Shown piece after piece: positions 14,962 through 23,009 of a stretch of DNA of 28,715 bases. The number at the start of each line of letters is the position of its first letter. The stretch's first letter is position 1. A program made the translations under genes and the position numbers. Under the pieces are notes generated by a model. It did not search any database. It was not told the origin of the DNA and was given only the letters and a program-made list of their open reading frames with translations. Origin of the DNA: CAZRVH01 sp964608325 (lineage in GTDB: Bacteria > Patescibacteriota > Gracilibacteria > Peribacterales > Peribacteraceae); assembly GCA_964608325.1 (NCBI GenBank), contig CAZSMX010000011.1:1-28715 (forward strand). The letters are read 5' to 3'.

Positions 14962-15377
14962 GACGGCAGATGCGCGAGGATGTATTTTTTGATTTGCGGC
15001 GGGACGATGTTGATCTTGGATAGCTGGTCGACCGGCACCGTCACCACTTCGTAGAAATCCTTTTCATCGGACGCGAGCATCTTCGCGTCCTGCCCGCTGC
15101 CGATGACGCCGCTGACGTACTCGCAAAGGAAAAATTTCTGTTCGGAAATCCTGTCTTCGGATTCGCGCGTCAGTTCCATCACGAATTCCCCGACGTTGAT
15201 CTCGATGCCGATCTCTTCACGCACTTCGCGCTTCACGGCTTCCTCCAAGGTTTCCTCGCCCTCTACTCCCCCGCCGGGCGTCACCCAGTATTCCTTCCTA
15301 CGCCACTTGCGGTGGATCAGGATAAGACTCCCGTCGTGGAAAATGATCGCCCGTGAGCTGACGCGATGTTCTTTCAT
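14958..15377 (-). CDS. Nudix hydrolase
   Basis: A 139-residue Nudix protein with a textbook Nudix box at residues 36-58 (Gly36, Glu42, Arg50-Glu51, Glu54-Glu55, Gly57). It is only loosely similar to the neighbouring Nudix protein, so the pair is not a recent duplicate. Many such small proteins clean oxidised or surplus nucleotides; the substrate here is unknown. ATG 15377 is chosen because earlier in-frame starts lie inside the tRNA. The start is only 5 bases past the tRNA-Arg CCA end, so it is probably transcribed from the tRNA promoter and released by tRNA processing, giving a near-leaderless mRNA. Confidence 0.88.
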   Translation of the reverse strand: MKEHRVSSRAIIFHDGSLILIHRKWRRKEYWVTPGGGVEGEETLEEAVKREVREEIGIEINVGEFVMELTRESEDRISEQKFFLCEYVSGVIGSGQDAKMLASDEKDFYEVVTVPVDQLSKINIVPPQIKKYILAHLPS

Positions 15378-15382
15378 AAAAA

Positions 15383-15459
15383 TGGTACCCGCGGCAGGAA
15401 TTGAACCCACGACCTTCTGGTTCGAAGCCAGACGCTCTATCCAACTGAGCTACGCGGGC
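15383..15459 (-). tRNA. tRNA-Arg(TCG)
   Basis: Minus-strand cloverleaf of 77 bases including an encoded CCA. Acceptor 5' strand GCCCGCG pairs with CGCGGGT (first pair G-U). The D-arm GCTC..GAGC, anticodon stem TCTGG/CCAGA with loop CTTCGAA (anticodon TCG, reads CGA and related Arg codons), and TTCAATT T-loop are all seen. The T-stem has two wobble pairs. A perfect -10 box lies just upstream. Confidence 0.95.
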
Positions 15460-15469
15460 AGGTATCCCT

Positions 15470-15498
15470 ATTATAGCCTAAAACAAGCCAGATACCGA
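15470..15498 (-). promoter_or_regulatory. Promoter of tRNA-Arg
   Basis: On the minus strand a perfect TATAAT (15475-15470) lies about 10 bases before the tRNA 5' end. The hexamer 17 bases upstream (15498-15493, TCGGTA) is a weak -35. The Nudix gene downstream probably shares this promoter. Confidence 0.55.
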
Positions 15499-15540
15499 GC
15501 CCATCTAATTCCACCATTTGATCATCCAAGGCACCGGATA

Positions 15541-15568
15541 TTGAGTAAAGCTAGGAAAACGGTATCGT
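15541..15568 (+). promoter_or_regulatory. Leaderless promoter of small membrane protein gene
   Basis: TTGAGT (15541-15546), a 16-base spacer and TATCGT (15563-15568) are followed by exactly 7 bases and ATG 15576. Transcription should therefore start at the initiation codon. This is the best of the leaderless arrangements in the window because both boxes are visible. Confidence 0.5.
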
Positions 15569-15575
15569 AATCCAC

Positions 15576-15995
15576 ATGAAAACACTTCCTGCTTTTCAAA
15601 ACCTGAAAGAACGGATCCCCGCGAAATGGAGAGCGTTTATCGTCGGCTGCATGATCCCCTTCGCGGCGGTCAGCATTACTGCGGCACCCCTTCCGCTCAC
15701 GCTAAGGGGAATCGCGGGCCTCATTTTCATTCCCATGTTCCTGCTCGATGTGGTGTTCCAATGGTTAGGCGCCCCCGTCTCGATTCTTTCCGATACACAC
15801 CCACGCAAGGCATGGCTCATCGGCTTGATCCTCTTCGCGGTGATGACATTGATCTACGGATTGGTCGGCATGCTCGTAGCGCCGTTGTTCCGCAAAGTAC
15901 CTGCTACTGTCGCCACGACGTTGGGATACATTCTCATCGTGTTAAGCCTCATCGGAGTGGCATACCTTGCGATGGAAAGTACGCGGTATATCTGA
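15576..15995 (+). CDS. Small multi-pass membrane protein, unknown function
   Basis: A 139-residue protein with about four hydrophobic segments (near 20-38, 44-63, 78-104 and 113-132), separated by short loops such as SDTHPRKAW. An N-terminal polar stretch (MKTLPAFQNLKERIPAKW) lies in front. No family motif is recognised. It precedes a second small membrane protein by 25 bases in the same direction, so the two may be cotranscribed and act together. Its start is set by the -35/-10 pair placed 7 bases upstream. Confidence 0.65.
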   Translation: MKTLPAFQNLKERIPAKWRAFIVGCMIPFAAVSITAAPLPLTLRGIAGLIFIPMFLLDVVFQWLGAPVSILSDTHPRKAWLIGLILFAVMTLIYGLVGMLVAPLFRKVPATVATTLGYILIVLSLIGVAYLAMESTRYI

Positions 15996-16020
15996 GCATT
16001 ACCATCCCCCCATCCAAACA

Positions 16021-16347
16021 ATGGAATCATCCAAATCCCTGACCAGTATTGCACCTTGGATCTACGGCGCTGCCTGCGGATTCTTCGCCGCATGGATTCC
16101 ACTGCCTCCGTTTCCATACTGGTGGGCAGTACACTATTACGAAACATACACGCCAGGAAATTGGAATGCGCTTGTCTTTCTATTTCACCTGACACTGCTG
16201 TCCGTAGGCGGCTTCATCGCGGGCGGAATCCTCACGAATACTCTCTACGCGAAATACAAAAAGGCTTTCCAATTGGTGGGAATCGCAAGCATCATCGGAG
16301 GCCTCTGCGGATTGGCCACCCTTTCGGACATACTGTCGCGTTCCTAA
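16021..16347 (+). CDS. Small multi-pass membrane protein, unknown function
   Basis: A 108-residue protein with three predicted helices (about 9-25, 47-70 and 82-102). A Pro/Trp/Tyr-rich loop (IPLPPFPYWWAVHYYETY) lies between the first two and is likely outside the cell. Gly-rich helices (VGGFIAGGIL, IASIIGGLCGL) suggest tight helix packing. No family is recognised. ATG 16021 is chosen over an upstream in-frame ATG that overlaps the previous gene; the leader is C-rich (CCATCCCCCCATCC). The stop overlaps the stop of the ATPase D-subunit gene on the other strand. Confidence 0.65.
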   Translation: MESSKSLTSIAPWIYGAACGFFAAWIPLPPFPYWWAVHYYETYTPGNWNALVFLFHLTLLSVGGFIAGGILTNTLYAKYKKAFQLVGIASIIGGLCGLATLSDILSRS

Positions 16348-16973
16348 TTTTCCTTCTCCTCCAAGCTCGCCTTCACGCGCATGACGCCCACGATGGCGGC
16401 GCGCTCGGATTCGTCGAGCTTCATCTTAATGAACTTCACCGTGTCCTTCAGATCGGGGATCATCTTGTACTCCAGCGCGTTCACGCGGCGGCGGGTGGTT
16501 TCCAGTTCGATCGCCATGTTCTCCGCCTGCTTCTCGATCTGCGCCAGCTGCACGAGCATATCGAACACCGTTTCTAGCGAGGTCACGGCATCATCCAGCA
16601 GCGCGTTGGTGGTCGGATAGCCGTAGGTGCGGATGGATCCTTCGCGCTTCAGCTTGAAGACCGGAATTTTCACGCTCATCACGTTCTTGGTTTCCACCGT
16701 CAGTTCCACGGTCGCCTGCGGGCTGCTGAGGGCGTTCTCCATATATCCGGGCGGCATCCATGCGGACGCGATGAGGAAGTTGCGGAACGCCGCCTGCAGT
16801 TCCCCTTCCACGCGCACGCGCAGCTGGCGGGCATCGCGGATGATGGCCATGAACGCCTGCATGAGTCCGTCCTGCTTGTCTTTGAGCAGCTTGTGGCCTC
16901 GCTCCGACGCTTTGGTGCGTCGCTTGAGATCCATGAGGGCCATGCGGGTGGGATTGACGTTGAGGAGGGCCAT
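16344..16973 (-). CDS. atpD: A/V-type ATP synthase subunit D (central shaft)
   Basis: A 209-residue central-stalk subunit that sits inside the A3B3 head and couples ATP turnover to rotor rotation. The family pattern is clear: N-terminal NVNPTRMALMDLKRRTKASERGHKLLKDKQDGL, a globular middle, and a C-terminal coiled-coil with ETTRRRVNALEYKMIPDLKDTVKFIK. The length is normal. It is the last gene of the nine-gene ATPase operon, 34 bases after the B stop. Those 34 bases hold a G-quadruplex-type repeat on the opposite strand. Confidence 0.96.
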   Translation of the reverse strand: MALLNVNPTRMALMDLKRRTKASERGHKLLKDKQDGLMQAFMAIIRDARQLRVRVEGELQAAFRNFLIASAWMPPGYMENALSSPQATVELTVETKNVMSVKIPVFKLKREGSIRTYGYPTTNALLDDAVTSLETVFDMLVQLAQIEKQAENMAIELETTRRRVNALEYKMIPDLKDTVKFIKMKLDESERAAIVGVMRVKASLEEKEN

Positions 16974-16979
16974 GATTAA

Positions 16980-17000
16980 GGGTTGGGGTTAGGGTTGGGG
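16980..17000 (+). promoter_or_regulatory. G-quadruplex-type telomere-like repeat between atpB and atpD
   Basis: Four G-tracts (GGG, GGGG, GGG, GGGG) separated by TT, TTA and TT fill 16980-17000 on the plus strand. The mRNA has the C-rich complement directly before the D start codon. It could slow the polymerase, fold the template strand, or simply be an example of the C-rich leaders used here. Confidence 0.5.
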
Positions 17001-17007
17001 CGTCGGG

Positions 17008-18590
17008 TTACTTCTTCGGCAAATACTTCTCGATCTGCGCGCCCTTCACGCGCTTCAGTTCGTTCTTCGGAAGCTCGGTGAGGAGCGACCATCCGATGGT
17101 GAGGGAATCGAAGATGGAACGGTTCTCGGTATCGCCCTGCGTGATGAACTCGCGTTCGAAACGATCGGCGAAGCGCAGATAGGCGCGGTCGACGTCATTC
17201 AGGGAGGATTCGCCGAGGATCACCGCGAGTTCGCGCACTTCCACTCCTCGGGCGTAGGCGGCGGTGAGCTGGGCATCCATTCCCGAGTGGTCTTCGCGCG
17301 TGACTCCGTCGCCCTGCGCCTTTCCTTTCAAGCGGGAGAGCGATCCCATCGGGATGACCGGCGGGGTGATACCCTTCTGGAACAGGCCGCGATCGAGGCG
17401 GATCTGCCCTTCGGTGATGTATCCGGTGAGATCCGGGATCGGATGGGTCACATCGTCTTCCGGCATCGTAAGGATGGGGATCTGCGTGATGGAACCCGTG
17501 CGTCCGCGGATGCGGCCGGCGCGCTCGTACATGGTGGCAAGGTCGGTGTAGAGGTATCCCGGATAGCCGCGGCGTCCCGGCACTTCCTTGCGGGCGGAGG
17601 ACACTTCGCGCAGCGCTTCGCAGTAGTTCGTCATGTCCGTCATGATCACGGTGACGTGGTAGCCTTTCTCGAAGGCGAGGTACTCGGCGGCGGTGAGCGC
17701 GAGGCGTGGCGTGGCGATGCGTTCGACGACCGGGTTATCGGCGGTGTTCATGAAGAGGACCGTGCGGGACAACGCACCCGTGCGTTCGAATTCCTCCTGG
17801 AAGAAGCGGGCTTCTTCGTAGGTGACTCCCATGGCGGCGAACACGACGGCGAACTTCTCGTCGGTATCGTCCTGCTTCTCTTTCGGCTTGCCCGTTGCTT
17901 CCTCCACCTCCTTCGATGTCAGCACGCGCGCTTGGCGGGCGATCTGCGCGGCCAATTTGTTGTGCGGCAGACCGGCACCCGAGAAGATCGGGAGCTTCTG
18001 TCCGCGCACGAGCGTNNNNNNNNNNNNNNNNNNNNNNNNNNNNNNNNNNNNNNNNNNNNNNNNNNNNNNNNNNNNNNNNNNNNNNNNNNNNNNNNNNNNN
18101 NNNNNNNNNNNNNNNTGTGCGGCAGACCGGCACCCGAGAAGATCGGGAGCTTCTGTCCGCGCACGAGCGTGTTCAGAACGTCGATGGTGGAAATACCCGT
18201 TTGGATAAAGTCGTCCGGGAATTCGCGCACCGCGGGGTTGATCGGGTTTCCGTTGATGTCGAGCTTCTCCTCCGGAAGGATCGCGGCGCCACCGTCGATG
18301 GGGGTACCGGATCCGTTGAACATGCGCCCGAGCATTTCCTCGGATACGGCGAGTTCGAAGGTGCGGCCGAGGAAACGGACTTTCGTCCCTTCGGTGGCCG
18401 CGCCCTGCGTGGATTCGAAGAGCTGGACGACGGCCGTGTCCTCGCGGGCTTCGAGCACTTTGCCGAGGCGGCGGGTGCCGTCGGCGAGCTCGACTTCGCA
18501 GAGTTCATCGTACGCGACATCCTTGATGCCCTTCACGATCATGAGAGGGCCCGTGATGTCGTTGACGGTCTTGTAGGCGATTGTAGACAT
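17008..18590 (-). CDS. atpB: A/V-type ATP synthase subunit B (interrupted only by an assembly gap)
   Basis: The non-catalytic nucleotide-binding subunit of the A3B3 head. The N-terminal 140 residues (MSTIAYKTVNDITGPLMIVKG onward) are on the right of the gap. The central and C-terminal parts lie on the left, including FSGAGLPHNKLAAQIARQA (which replaces the P-loop in B subunits), EALREVSSARKEVPGRRGYPGY and SRLKGKAQG. The gap at 18016-18115 is flanked by the same 55 bases; deleting 18016-18170 joins the halves in frame as 475 residues, the normal size. So the gene is not a pseudogene. It lies 21 bases after the A subunit, with a CCCCAACCCC leader in place of a Shine-Dalgarno site. Confidence 0.93.
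17961..18015. repeat. 55-base contig-end overlap, copy 1
   Basis: Identical to 18116-18170. It is the same stretch of the atpB gene present at both contig ends, not a biological repeat. Confidence 0.9.
18016..18115. other. Assembly gap (100 N)
   Basis: Exactly 100 N residues, the usual placeholder for a gap of unknown size. The flanks overlap by 55 bases, so the true gap is most likely negative and no sequence is missing. Confidence 0.95.
18116..18170. repeat. 55-base contig-end overlap, copy 2
   Basis: Second copy of the atpB segment at 17961-18015, produced by placing overlapping contigs side by side with a filler gap. Confidence 0.9.
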
Positions 18591-18611
18591 AGGGGTTGGG
18601 GAGTGGTGAGC

Positions 18612-20372
18612 TTAAGCGGAAACGGCAAGGGCGGAGATCTGATCTTCGATCGCGCGATCAAGCGCGTCGAATGCGTTCATCTGGTCTTCCGGAATGAAGT
18701 GGGCCTTCGCCATCTCTTCGCGGACCGCGAGCTGGCGGATGCGGTTCATGTCGAAGTCTTCCTGCTCGACGACCGGCAACGCGAGATCGAAGAAGCGGAG
18801 GATTCCGCCGAGGATACGGGCCTGCTTGGCGAGGGACGTGTAGGCGTCGGTGGGATCGAAAGCGTTCTGGAAGAGGAAGTCCTCGCGGATCATGCGGGTG
18901 ACTTCCAGGGTGAGCTGGTCTTTGGGCGACAAGGCTTCCGTACCGACGAGACGAACGATTTCCTCCAGCTTGCTTTCCTGCTGGAGCATGGAGAGGGCGC
19001 GCTCGCGGTTGCTCATGAATGTCTGGGAGACCTTCGAGGCGTAGAAATCACGGAGGTTATCGGCGTAGAGCGTGTAGCTCTGGAGCCAGTTGATGGCGGG
19101 GAAGTGACGACGGTACGCGAGCTTCGCGTCGAGTGCCCAGAAGACCTTGGTCACGCGGAGCGTGTTCTGCGTCACCGGCTCGGAGAAGTCTCCTCCCGGA
19201 GGCGACACGGCGCCGATGACGGTGAGGGACCCCTTGCGGTCGTCATTGCCCAAGCATTCGACGACACCCGCGCGCTCGTAGAAGCCCGCGGTGCGGGATC
19301 CGAGATACGCGGGATATCCTTCCTCACCCGGCATTTCTTCCAAGCGTCCGGACATTTCGCGCATGGCTTCCGCCCAGCGGGACGTGGAGTCGGCCATCAA
19401 GGCGACGTCGTAGCCCATGTCGCGGTAATACTCGGCGATGGTGATACCCGTGTAGACGGATGCTTCGCGCGCCGCCACCGGCATGTTCGACGTGTTGGCG
19501 ACGAGGATGGTGCGCTTCATGAGGGGTTCGCCGGAGTTCGGATCGATGAGGTGCGGGAATTCCGTGAGCACTTCCGTCATTTCGTTTCCGCGCTCGCCGC
19601 AACCGATGTACACGATCACCTGGGCGTCGCAGTACTTCGCGAGTCCCTGCTGCGCCACGGTCTTTCCGGCTCCGAACGGCCCCGGGATCGCTCCCGCGCC
19701 GCCCTTGGCGATGGGGAAGAGCGTATCGAGGATGCGCGTTCCTGTTGCGAGAGGTTCGGTGGGAAGCAGTTTTCTCTTGGTCGGACGCGCCATGCGGATC
19801 GGCCACTTCTGGAGCATGCACACGTCGACGTCGCCTTTGTCCGTCTCGATGACGGCGATAACGTCTTCGATGACATGGCTGCCGGACTTGATCGATTTCA
19901 CAGTTCCCTTGATACCCGGCGGGACCATCACTTTATGCAAAATAAGGGTCGTTTCCTGGACGGTGCCAAGCACGTCTCCCTGCGCCACTTCGTCCCCCTT
20001 CTTCGCGACCGCTTCGAAATCCCACTTCTGCGTGCGGCTGATTCCCGGGACGGAAATACCGCGCGTGATGTACGGGCTCTTCGCCTCCTTTTCGATGAGC
20101 TCCAACGGACGCTGGATACCGTCGTAGATAGAGGTCATAAGACCCGGGGCGAGTTCGACGCTGAGGGTGGCGCCCGTGAGTTCCACCGGAGCACCCGGCT
20201 TGATGCCGGATGTTTCCTCGTAGACCTGGATAGACGCCTGGTCGCCGTGCAACTCGATGACTTCGCCGATCAGGCGCTCTTCGGCCACGCGGACGACTTC
20301 GTACATCTTCGCCTTGGACATTCCTTTGGCGACGACGAGCGGGCCGGAAACTTTGATAATGGTTGCGGACAT
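18612..20372 (-). CDS. atpA: A/V-type ATP synthase subunit A (catalytic)
   Basis: The 586-residue catalytic subunit, which hydrolyses or makes ATP in the A3B3 head. The Walker A loop GPFGAGKT is at residues 231-238. The A-subunit-specific non-homologous insert (about 115-185, with KKGDEVAQGDVLGTVQE) is present and marks it as A/V-type and not F-type beta. ALMADSTSRWAEAMREMSGRLEEMPGEEGYPAYL follows at about 330-365. The length and motifs are complete. It lies 27 bases after the F subunit and is followed by B. The leader is a C/T-rich run without a Shine-Dalgarno site. Confidence 0.98.
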   Translation of the reverse strand: MSATIIKVSGPLVVAKGMSKAKMYEVVRVAEERLIGEVIELHGDQASIQVYEETSGIKPGAPVELTGATLSVELAPGLMTSIYDGIQRPLELIEKEAKSPYITRGISVPGISRTQKWDFEAVAKKGDEVAQGDVLGTVQETTLILHKVMVPPGIKGTVKSIKSGSHVIEDVIAVIETDKGDVDVCMLQKWPIRMARPTKRKLLPTEPLATGTRILDTLFPIAKGGAGAIPGPFGAGKTVAQQGLAKYCDAQVIVYIGCGERGNEMTEVLTEFPHLIDPNSGEPLMKRTILVANTSNMPVAAREASVYTGITIAEYYRDMGYDVALMADSTSRWAEAMREMSGRLEEMPGEEGYPAYLGSRTAGFYERAGVVECLGNDDRKGSLTVIGAVSPPGGDFSEPVTQNTLRVTKVFWALDAKLAYRRHFPAINWLQSYTLYADNLRDFYASKVSQTFMSNRERALSMLQQESKLEEIVRLVGTEALSPKDQLTLEVTRMIREDFLFQNAFDPTDAYTSLAKQARILGGILRFFDLALPVVEQEDFDMNRIRQLAVREEMAKAHFIPEDQMNAFDALDRAIEDQISALAVSA

Positions 20373-20399
20373 AAGAGAATGGAGAATGGAAAGTGGGAA

Positions 20400-20750
20400 T
20401 TACTGGAGGATGTTCGAGCCGATGGCGTGCTCGGTGATTTTCTTGAGGCGCTCGAGCCCGTAGCCCGTCCCGCCCGCGACGGCGGGCAGCGGAATGATGG
20501 CCGGGAGTGCGCCGCGCGAGAGGCGTCGTTCGTCATCGGGACTCAGGGCGGACATGATGTCTTCCGTCGCGAACACGATTCCGTAGACGTTGCGTGCGAT
20601 GCCGCGCTCTTCCACAGCGTCTTTCTTCAGGCGATGCAGGGCGGCGATCCCCTCCTGCGGCGTATTGACCGGAACGGTGTCCACGCCCAGCAACGCGAAA
20701 CCCGAGATGGATTCCTGCGGGCCGACGATGGCGATGCGATAGGTGGACAT
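20400..20750 (-). CDS. atpF: A/V-type ATP synthase subunit F
   Basis: A 116-residue central-stalk subunit that contacts D and helps regulate turnover. The N-terminal Rossmann-like half is typical (RIAIVGPQESISGFALLGVDTV), as is the GIVFATEDIMSAL stretch. The end carries a C-terminal helix (YGLERLKKITEHAIGSNIL). It is a little longer than many F subunits (about 100-110). ATG 20750 lies 2 bases after the C-subunit stop, so translation is probably coupled. Longer in-frame starts upstream overlap the C gene and are rejected. Confidence 0.9.
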   Translation of the reverse strand: MSTYRIAIVGPQESISGFALLGVDTVPVNTPQEGIAALHRLKKDAVEERGIARNVYGIVFATEDIMSALSPDDERRLSRGALPAIIPLPAVAGGTGYGLERLKKITEHAIGSNILQ

Positions 20751-20752
20751 GA

Positions 20753-21769
20753 TCAGGCGGAATAATGGGTGGAAGGCAGGAACGGCGGAAGCACGCGCTT
20801 GATTTCCTGGGGGGACAGTTGGTTGCGCTTCCCGATGAAGATGAAGCGGATGAGGCGGATATGCGCCAACGCGATCGCCGCGAAGGCGAATGCCGGTTCG
20901 ACCGTGAGAGGCACGCTCCACATGCGTCCTATATCGCCTGCCGTGATACGCGCGGAGGCGCGCTCGAACAGCACGGCGTCTTTCGCGAGATCGAAGACAT
21001 CGTTTCCCAGGATGGCGTAATACGGGGATCGCGAGACCGCCGCGCGCAGGGATTCCTGCGTGGAACCGAACGACGCGACCGGCATGAGCCCTCCTTTCAG
21101 AAGCGACGGGGCGACATCCCCAACACCGCCGTTGATAAGGCGCACCGCGGTACGGATATTCGTGAGATCGATGCGGTGCCGCACGTACCCGAGGATATCT
21201 TTGCTGCCGCTTTCCTTGGCCAGGGCCAACTGACGGTCCGCGATGTATTGCATCGCAAGGACATCGATGGAAGCGGCCGCCGGGTTCTGGAGTGTTTTCG
21301 TTTGCCCGACGAATGCGACGAGCGCCGCGGGGAGCGACGCATGGGCCGATCCGTCCGCCACGAGCGTTTCCACGAGCGCAGTATCGAACGACGTGACGCC
21401 CCGTTCCGGCTTGGCGCTCACGGGACTCGTGAGGCCGTGGTGTTTCTTCAGGAAATACGCGAGGAACGGCAAATCCCCGTCCATCCACAGGATATCGAAG
21501 ACGGGGCGCTTGCTCTCCGGAGCCATGGAATCGGCCTCCTTGCGTACCCACTGCTCCAGCATGGCCAGCAACGCATCCGCGTTCTCCGGGAGTGCGCCGA
21601 GCCTGCTCGTCAGTTTCAGCTCCGTCATGATCCTTTCGCATTCCGCGAGGTCATGGCTGCCCAGAAGGCGGTCCACGTCGGACTGTGCCAGCAGCAGTTG
21701 CTGCAGCACCGCAGTGCGTCCGGTAGCGAACGCAAAGTGTTGGCCGACGCTTGCTTCAAGCAATGCCAT
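20753..21769 (-). CDS. atpC: A/V-type ATP synthase subunit C (rotor socket)
   Basis: A 338-residue subunit of the V0 d/AC39 family that connects the central stalk to the K ring. Family features are the three-fold repeated helical layout, KDILGYVRHRIDLTNIRTAVRLI in the middle and the C-terminal PAFAFAAIALAHIRLIRFIFIGKRN followed by LSPQEIKRVLP. The length is normal. The first base of the gene is also the last base of the E stop codon (TAATG), so translation is tightly coupled. Divergence is high in the first 100 residues, as is common in this subunit. Confidence 0.88.
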   Translation of the reverse strand: MALLEASVGQHFAFATGRTAVLQQLLLAQSDVDRLLGSHDLAECERIMTELKLTSRLGALPENADALLAMLEQWVRKEADSMAPESKRPVFDILWMDGDLPFLAYFLKKHHGLTSPVSAKPERGVTSFDTALVETLVADGSAHASLPAALVAFVGQTKTLQNPAAASIDVLAMQYIADRQLALAKESGSKDILGYVRHRIDLTNIRTAVRLINGGVGDVAPSLLKGGLMPVASFGSTQESLRAAVSRSPYYAILGNDVFDLAKDAVLFERASARITAGDIGRMWSVPLTVEPAFAFAAIALAHIRLIRFIFIGKRNQLSPQEIKRVLPPFLPSTHYSA

Positions 21770-22329
21770 TATCGGGAAGAAGAGAAAAGGGTGCGGAGGG
21801 TTTGCATTTCCGTGCGCGGACGGAAGACGTTCTGTACGAGATTCTCGTAGGTGCAGTCGCGCTCCTCGTGCTCGCCCTGGAAGAGGAAGCCTCCTTTTCC
21901 GGGAACGTCCTCGCCGAGCGTGAAGCGCTTATCCGCGATTTTCTTGAGGATCGCGCGATGCGCGGCGGTTGGACGGATGACGCCGGAACCGGGAATGCCG
22001 TCGAGCAGCGCTTCCAACAGTTTCTCCGCCTTGGCGGAGGGAAGTCCTGCAAGCGCATCCACCGTCCTATCGTAGACGGCATCGAGCAGGTCGCTCTTCA
22101 TTTGCGTCACCTTGCGGCGGCGCTCCTGGAAGGCGTGTGCTTCCGCTTTCGCGAACAGCTCGTTCTTTCGGTCGTTCGTCCGGCGGACGATGTCCTGTTC
22201 GCGCTCGGCGATCCACTCCTTCGTTTCGCGCCTCAACGCTTCGACGCGTTTGGCATGCGCATCCTTCAGGCGTGCGATATCCGCATCCGTTTGGGACACA
22301 ATGGCGTTGAGGAGATCGTGGAAAGGCAT
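21769..22329 (-). CDS. atpE: A/V-type ATP synthase subunit E (peripheral stalk)
   Basis: A 186-residue peripheral-stalk subunit. The first half is a long charged helix (DADIARLKDAHAKRVEALRR and on, Lys/Arg/Glu-rich) that pairs with subunit G/H. The second half is a small globular domain (about 110-180, with KIADKRFTLGEDVPGKGGFL) that binds the top of the B subunit. The gene follows K by 18 bases; that spacer is a pure purine tract on the plus strand, so the mRNA leader is TTCCTTTCTTCCTTTCC. The sequence is weakly conserved and the call depends partly on position in the operon. Confidence 0.85.
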   Translation of the reverse strand: MPFHDLLNAIVSQTDADIARLKDAHAKRVEALRRETKEWIAEREQDIVRRTNDRKNELFAKAEAHAFQERRRKVTQMKSDLLDAVYDRTVDALAGLPSAKAEKLLEALLDGIPGSGVIRPTAAHRAILKKIADKRFTLGEDVPGKGGFLFQGEHEERDCTYENLVQNVFRPRTEMQTLRTLFSSSR

Positions 22330-22347
22330 GGGAAAGGAAGAAAGGAA

Positions 22348-22965
22348 TTAGGCGATGCTCGTCTGGAACGCGTTCAACATGAAGAACGAGATAAGGAAGC
22401 CGAGGAGGGCGTACGTTTCGACGAGGGCAGCGAGCGTGATGACGCGTCCTGCGAGGCGGCCGTCCTTGGCAAGCATGCTAAGACCGGACGTACAGACCTT
22501 CGCCTGGTACGGGGCGGACGTGAGACACGTCACCGTAACCGGGATGAACGCGGCGAACAGGATGAATCCCTGCGTAAGCGAGAGCGGCACTTCGCCGGAG
22601 ATCACGGTTCCGTAGGAGAAGATGAAAAGAAGCGAGATAACCATTCCGTACAGACCCTGGGAACCCGGGAGGACGGCGAGCGTAATGACCTTGCCCGCGA
22701 GATCCGGCTTTTCCGAGAGGAGTCCGGAACCTGCCTGTCCGATCATGCTGACTCCGAGGATGGAGCCGATGCACGGAAGGATGGTCGCCATGCCAGCGCC
22801 GATGAAGGCGATGAGCAACGCGAGCTGGGAACCCGTAACAACCGACGTGCCGGTCGTGGCAACCGCATCGGCGACCTGCTCCTGCGCGAACGCGAGGGAG
22901 GGGAGAAGCATGAGGGCGGATCCTGCGATCGCAGCGGCGCCCTTGGAGAGAGAAAACTGTTTCAT
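22348..22965 (-). CDS. atpK: A/V-type ATP synthase subunit K (rotor ring) with N-terminal signal-like segment
   Basis: A 205-residue proteolipid that forms the membrane rotor and carries the transported ion. After a 28-residue signal-like start (MKQFSLSKGAAAIAGSALML then LPSLAFAQ) there are four membrane helices in two hairpins. Only the last hairpin has the ion-binding acid, Glu183 (LVETYALLGF); the first has LPGSQGLYG. Compared with E. hirae NtpK, the Na+ ligands Leu61, Gln65, Gln110 and Glu139 appear as Leu99, Gln103, Gln154 and Glu183, with Thr64 replaced by Ser102. This suggests Na+ coupling, by inference. Some 12 kDa c-type subunits carry similar presequences, but this one is unusual for K. 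The long C/T-rich leader may support high expression. Confidence 0.92.
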   Translation of the reverse strand: MKQFSLSKGAAAIAGSALMLLPSLAFAQEQVADAVATTGTSVVTGSQLALLIAFIGAGMATILPCIGSILGVSMIGQAGSGLLSEKPDLAGKVITLAVLPGSQGLYGMVISLLFIFSYGTVISGEVPLSLTQGFILFAAFIPVTVTCLTSAPYQAKVCTSGLSMLAKDGRLAGRVITLAALVETYALLGFLISFFMLNAFQTSIA

Positions 22966-23009
22966 AACAGTGGAAGAGAAAGGAAGTAAGAAAGGAATAA
23001 CAAAGGAAA

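Noticed and set aside
17008..18590. atpB as a disrupted pseudogene
   Set aside because: The break is an assembly gap with duplicated ends; collapsing them restores an intact frame.
17895..20765. Very long open frame on the plus strand opposite the ATPase A and B genes
   Set aside because: It is a shadow produced by GC-rich codon bias of the well-identified A and B genes, has low-complexity composition, runs through the N gap and matches no family.
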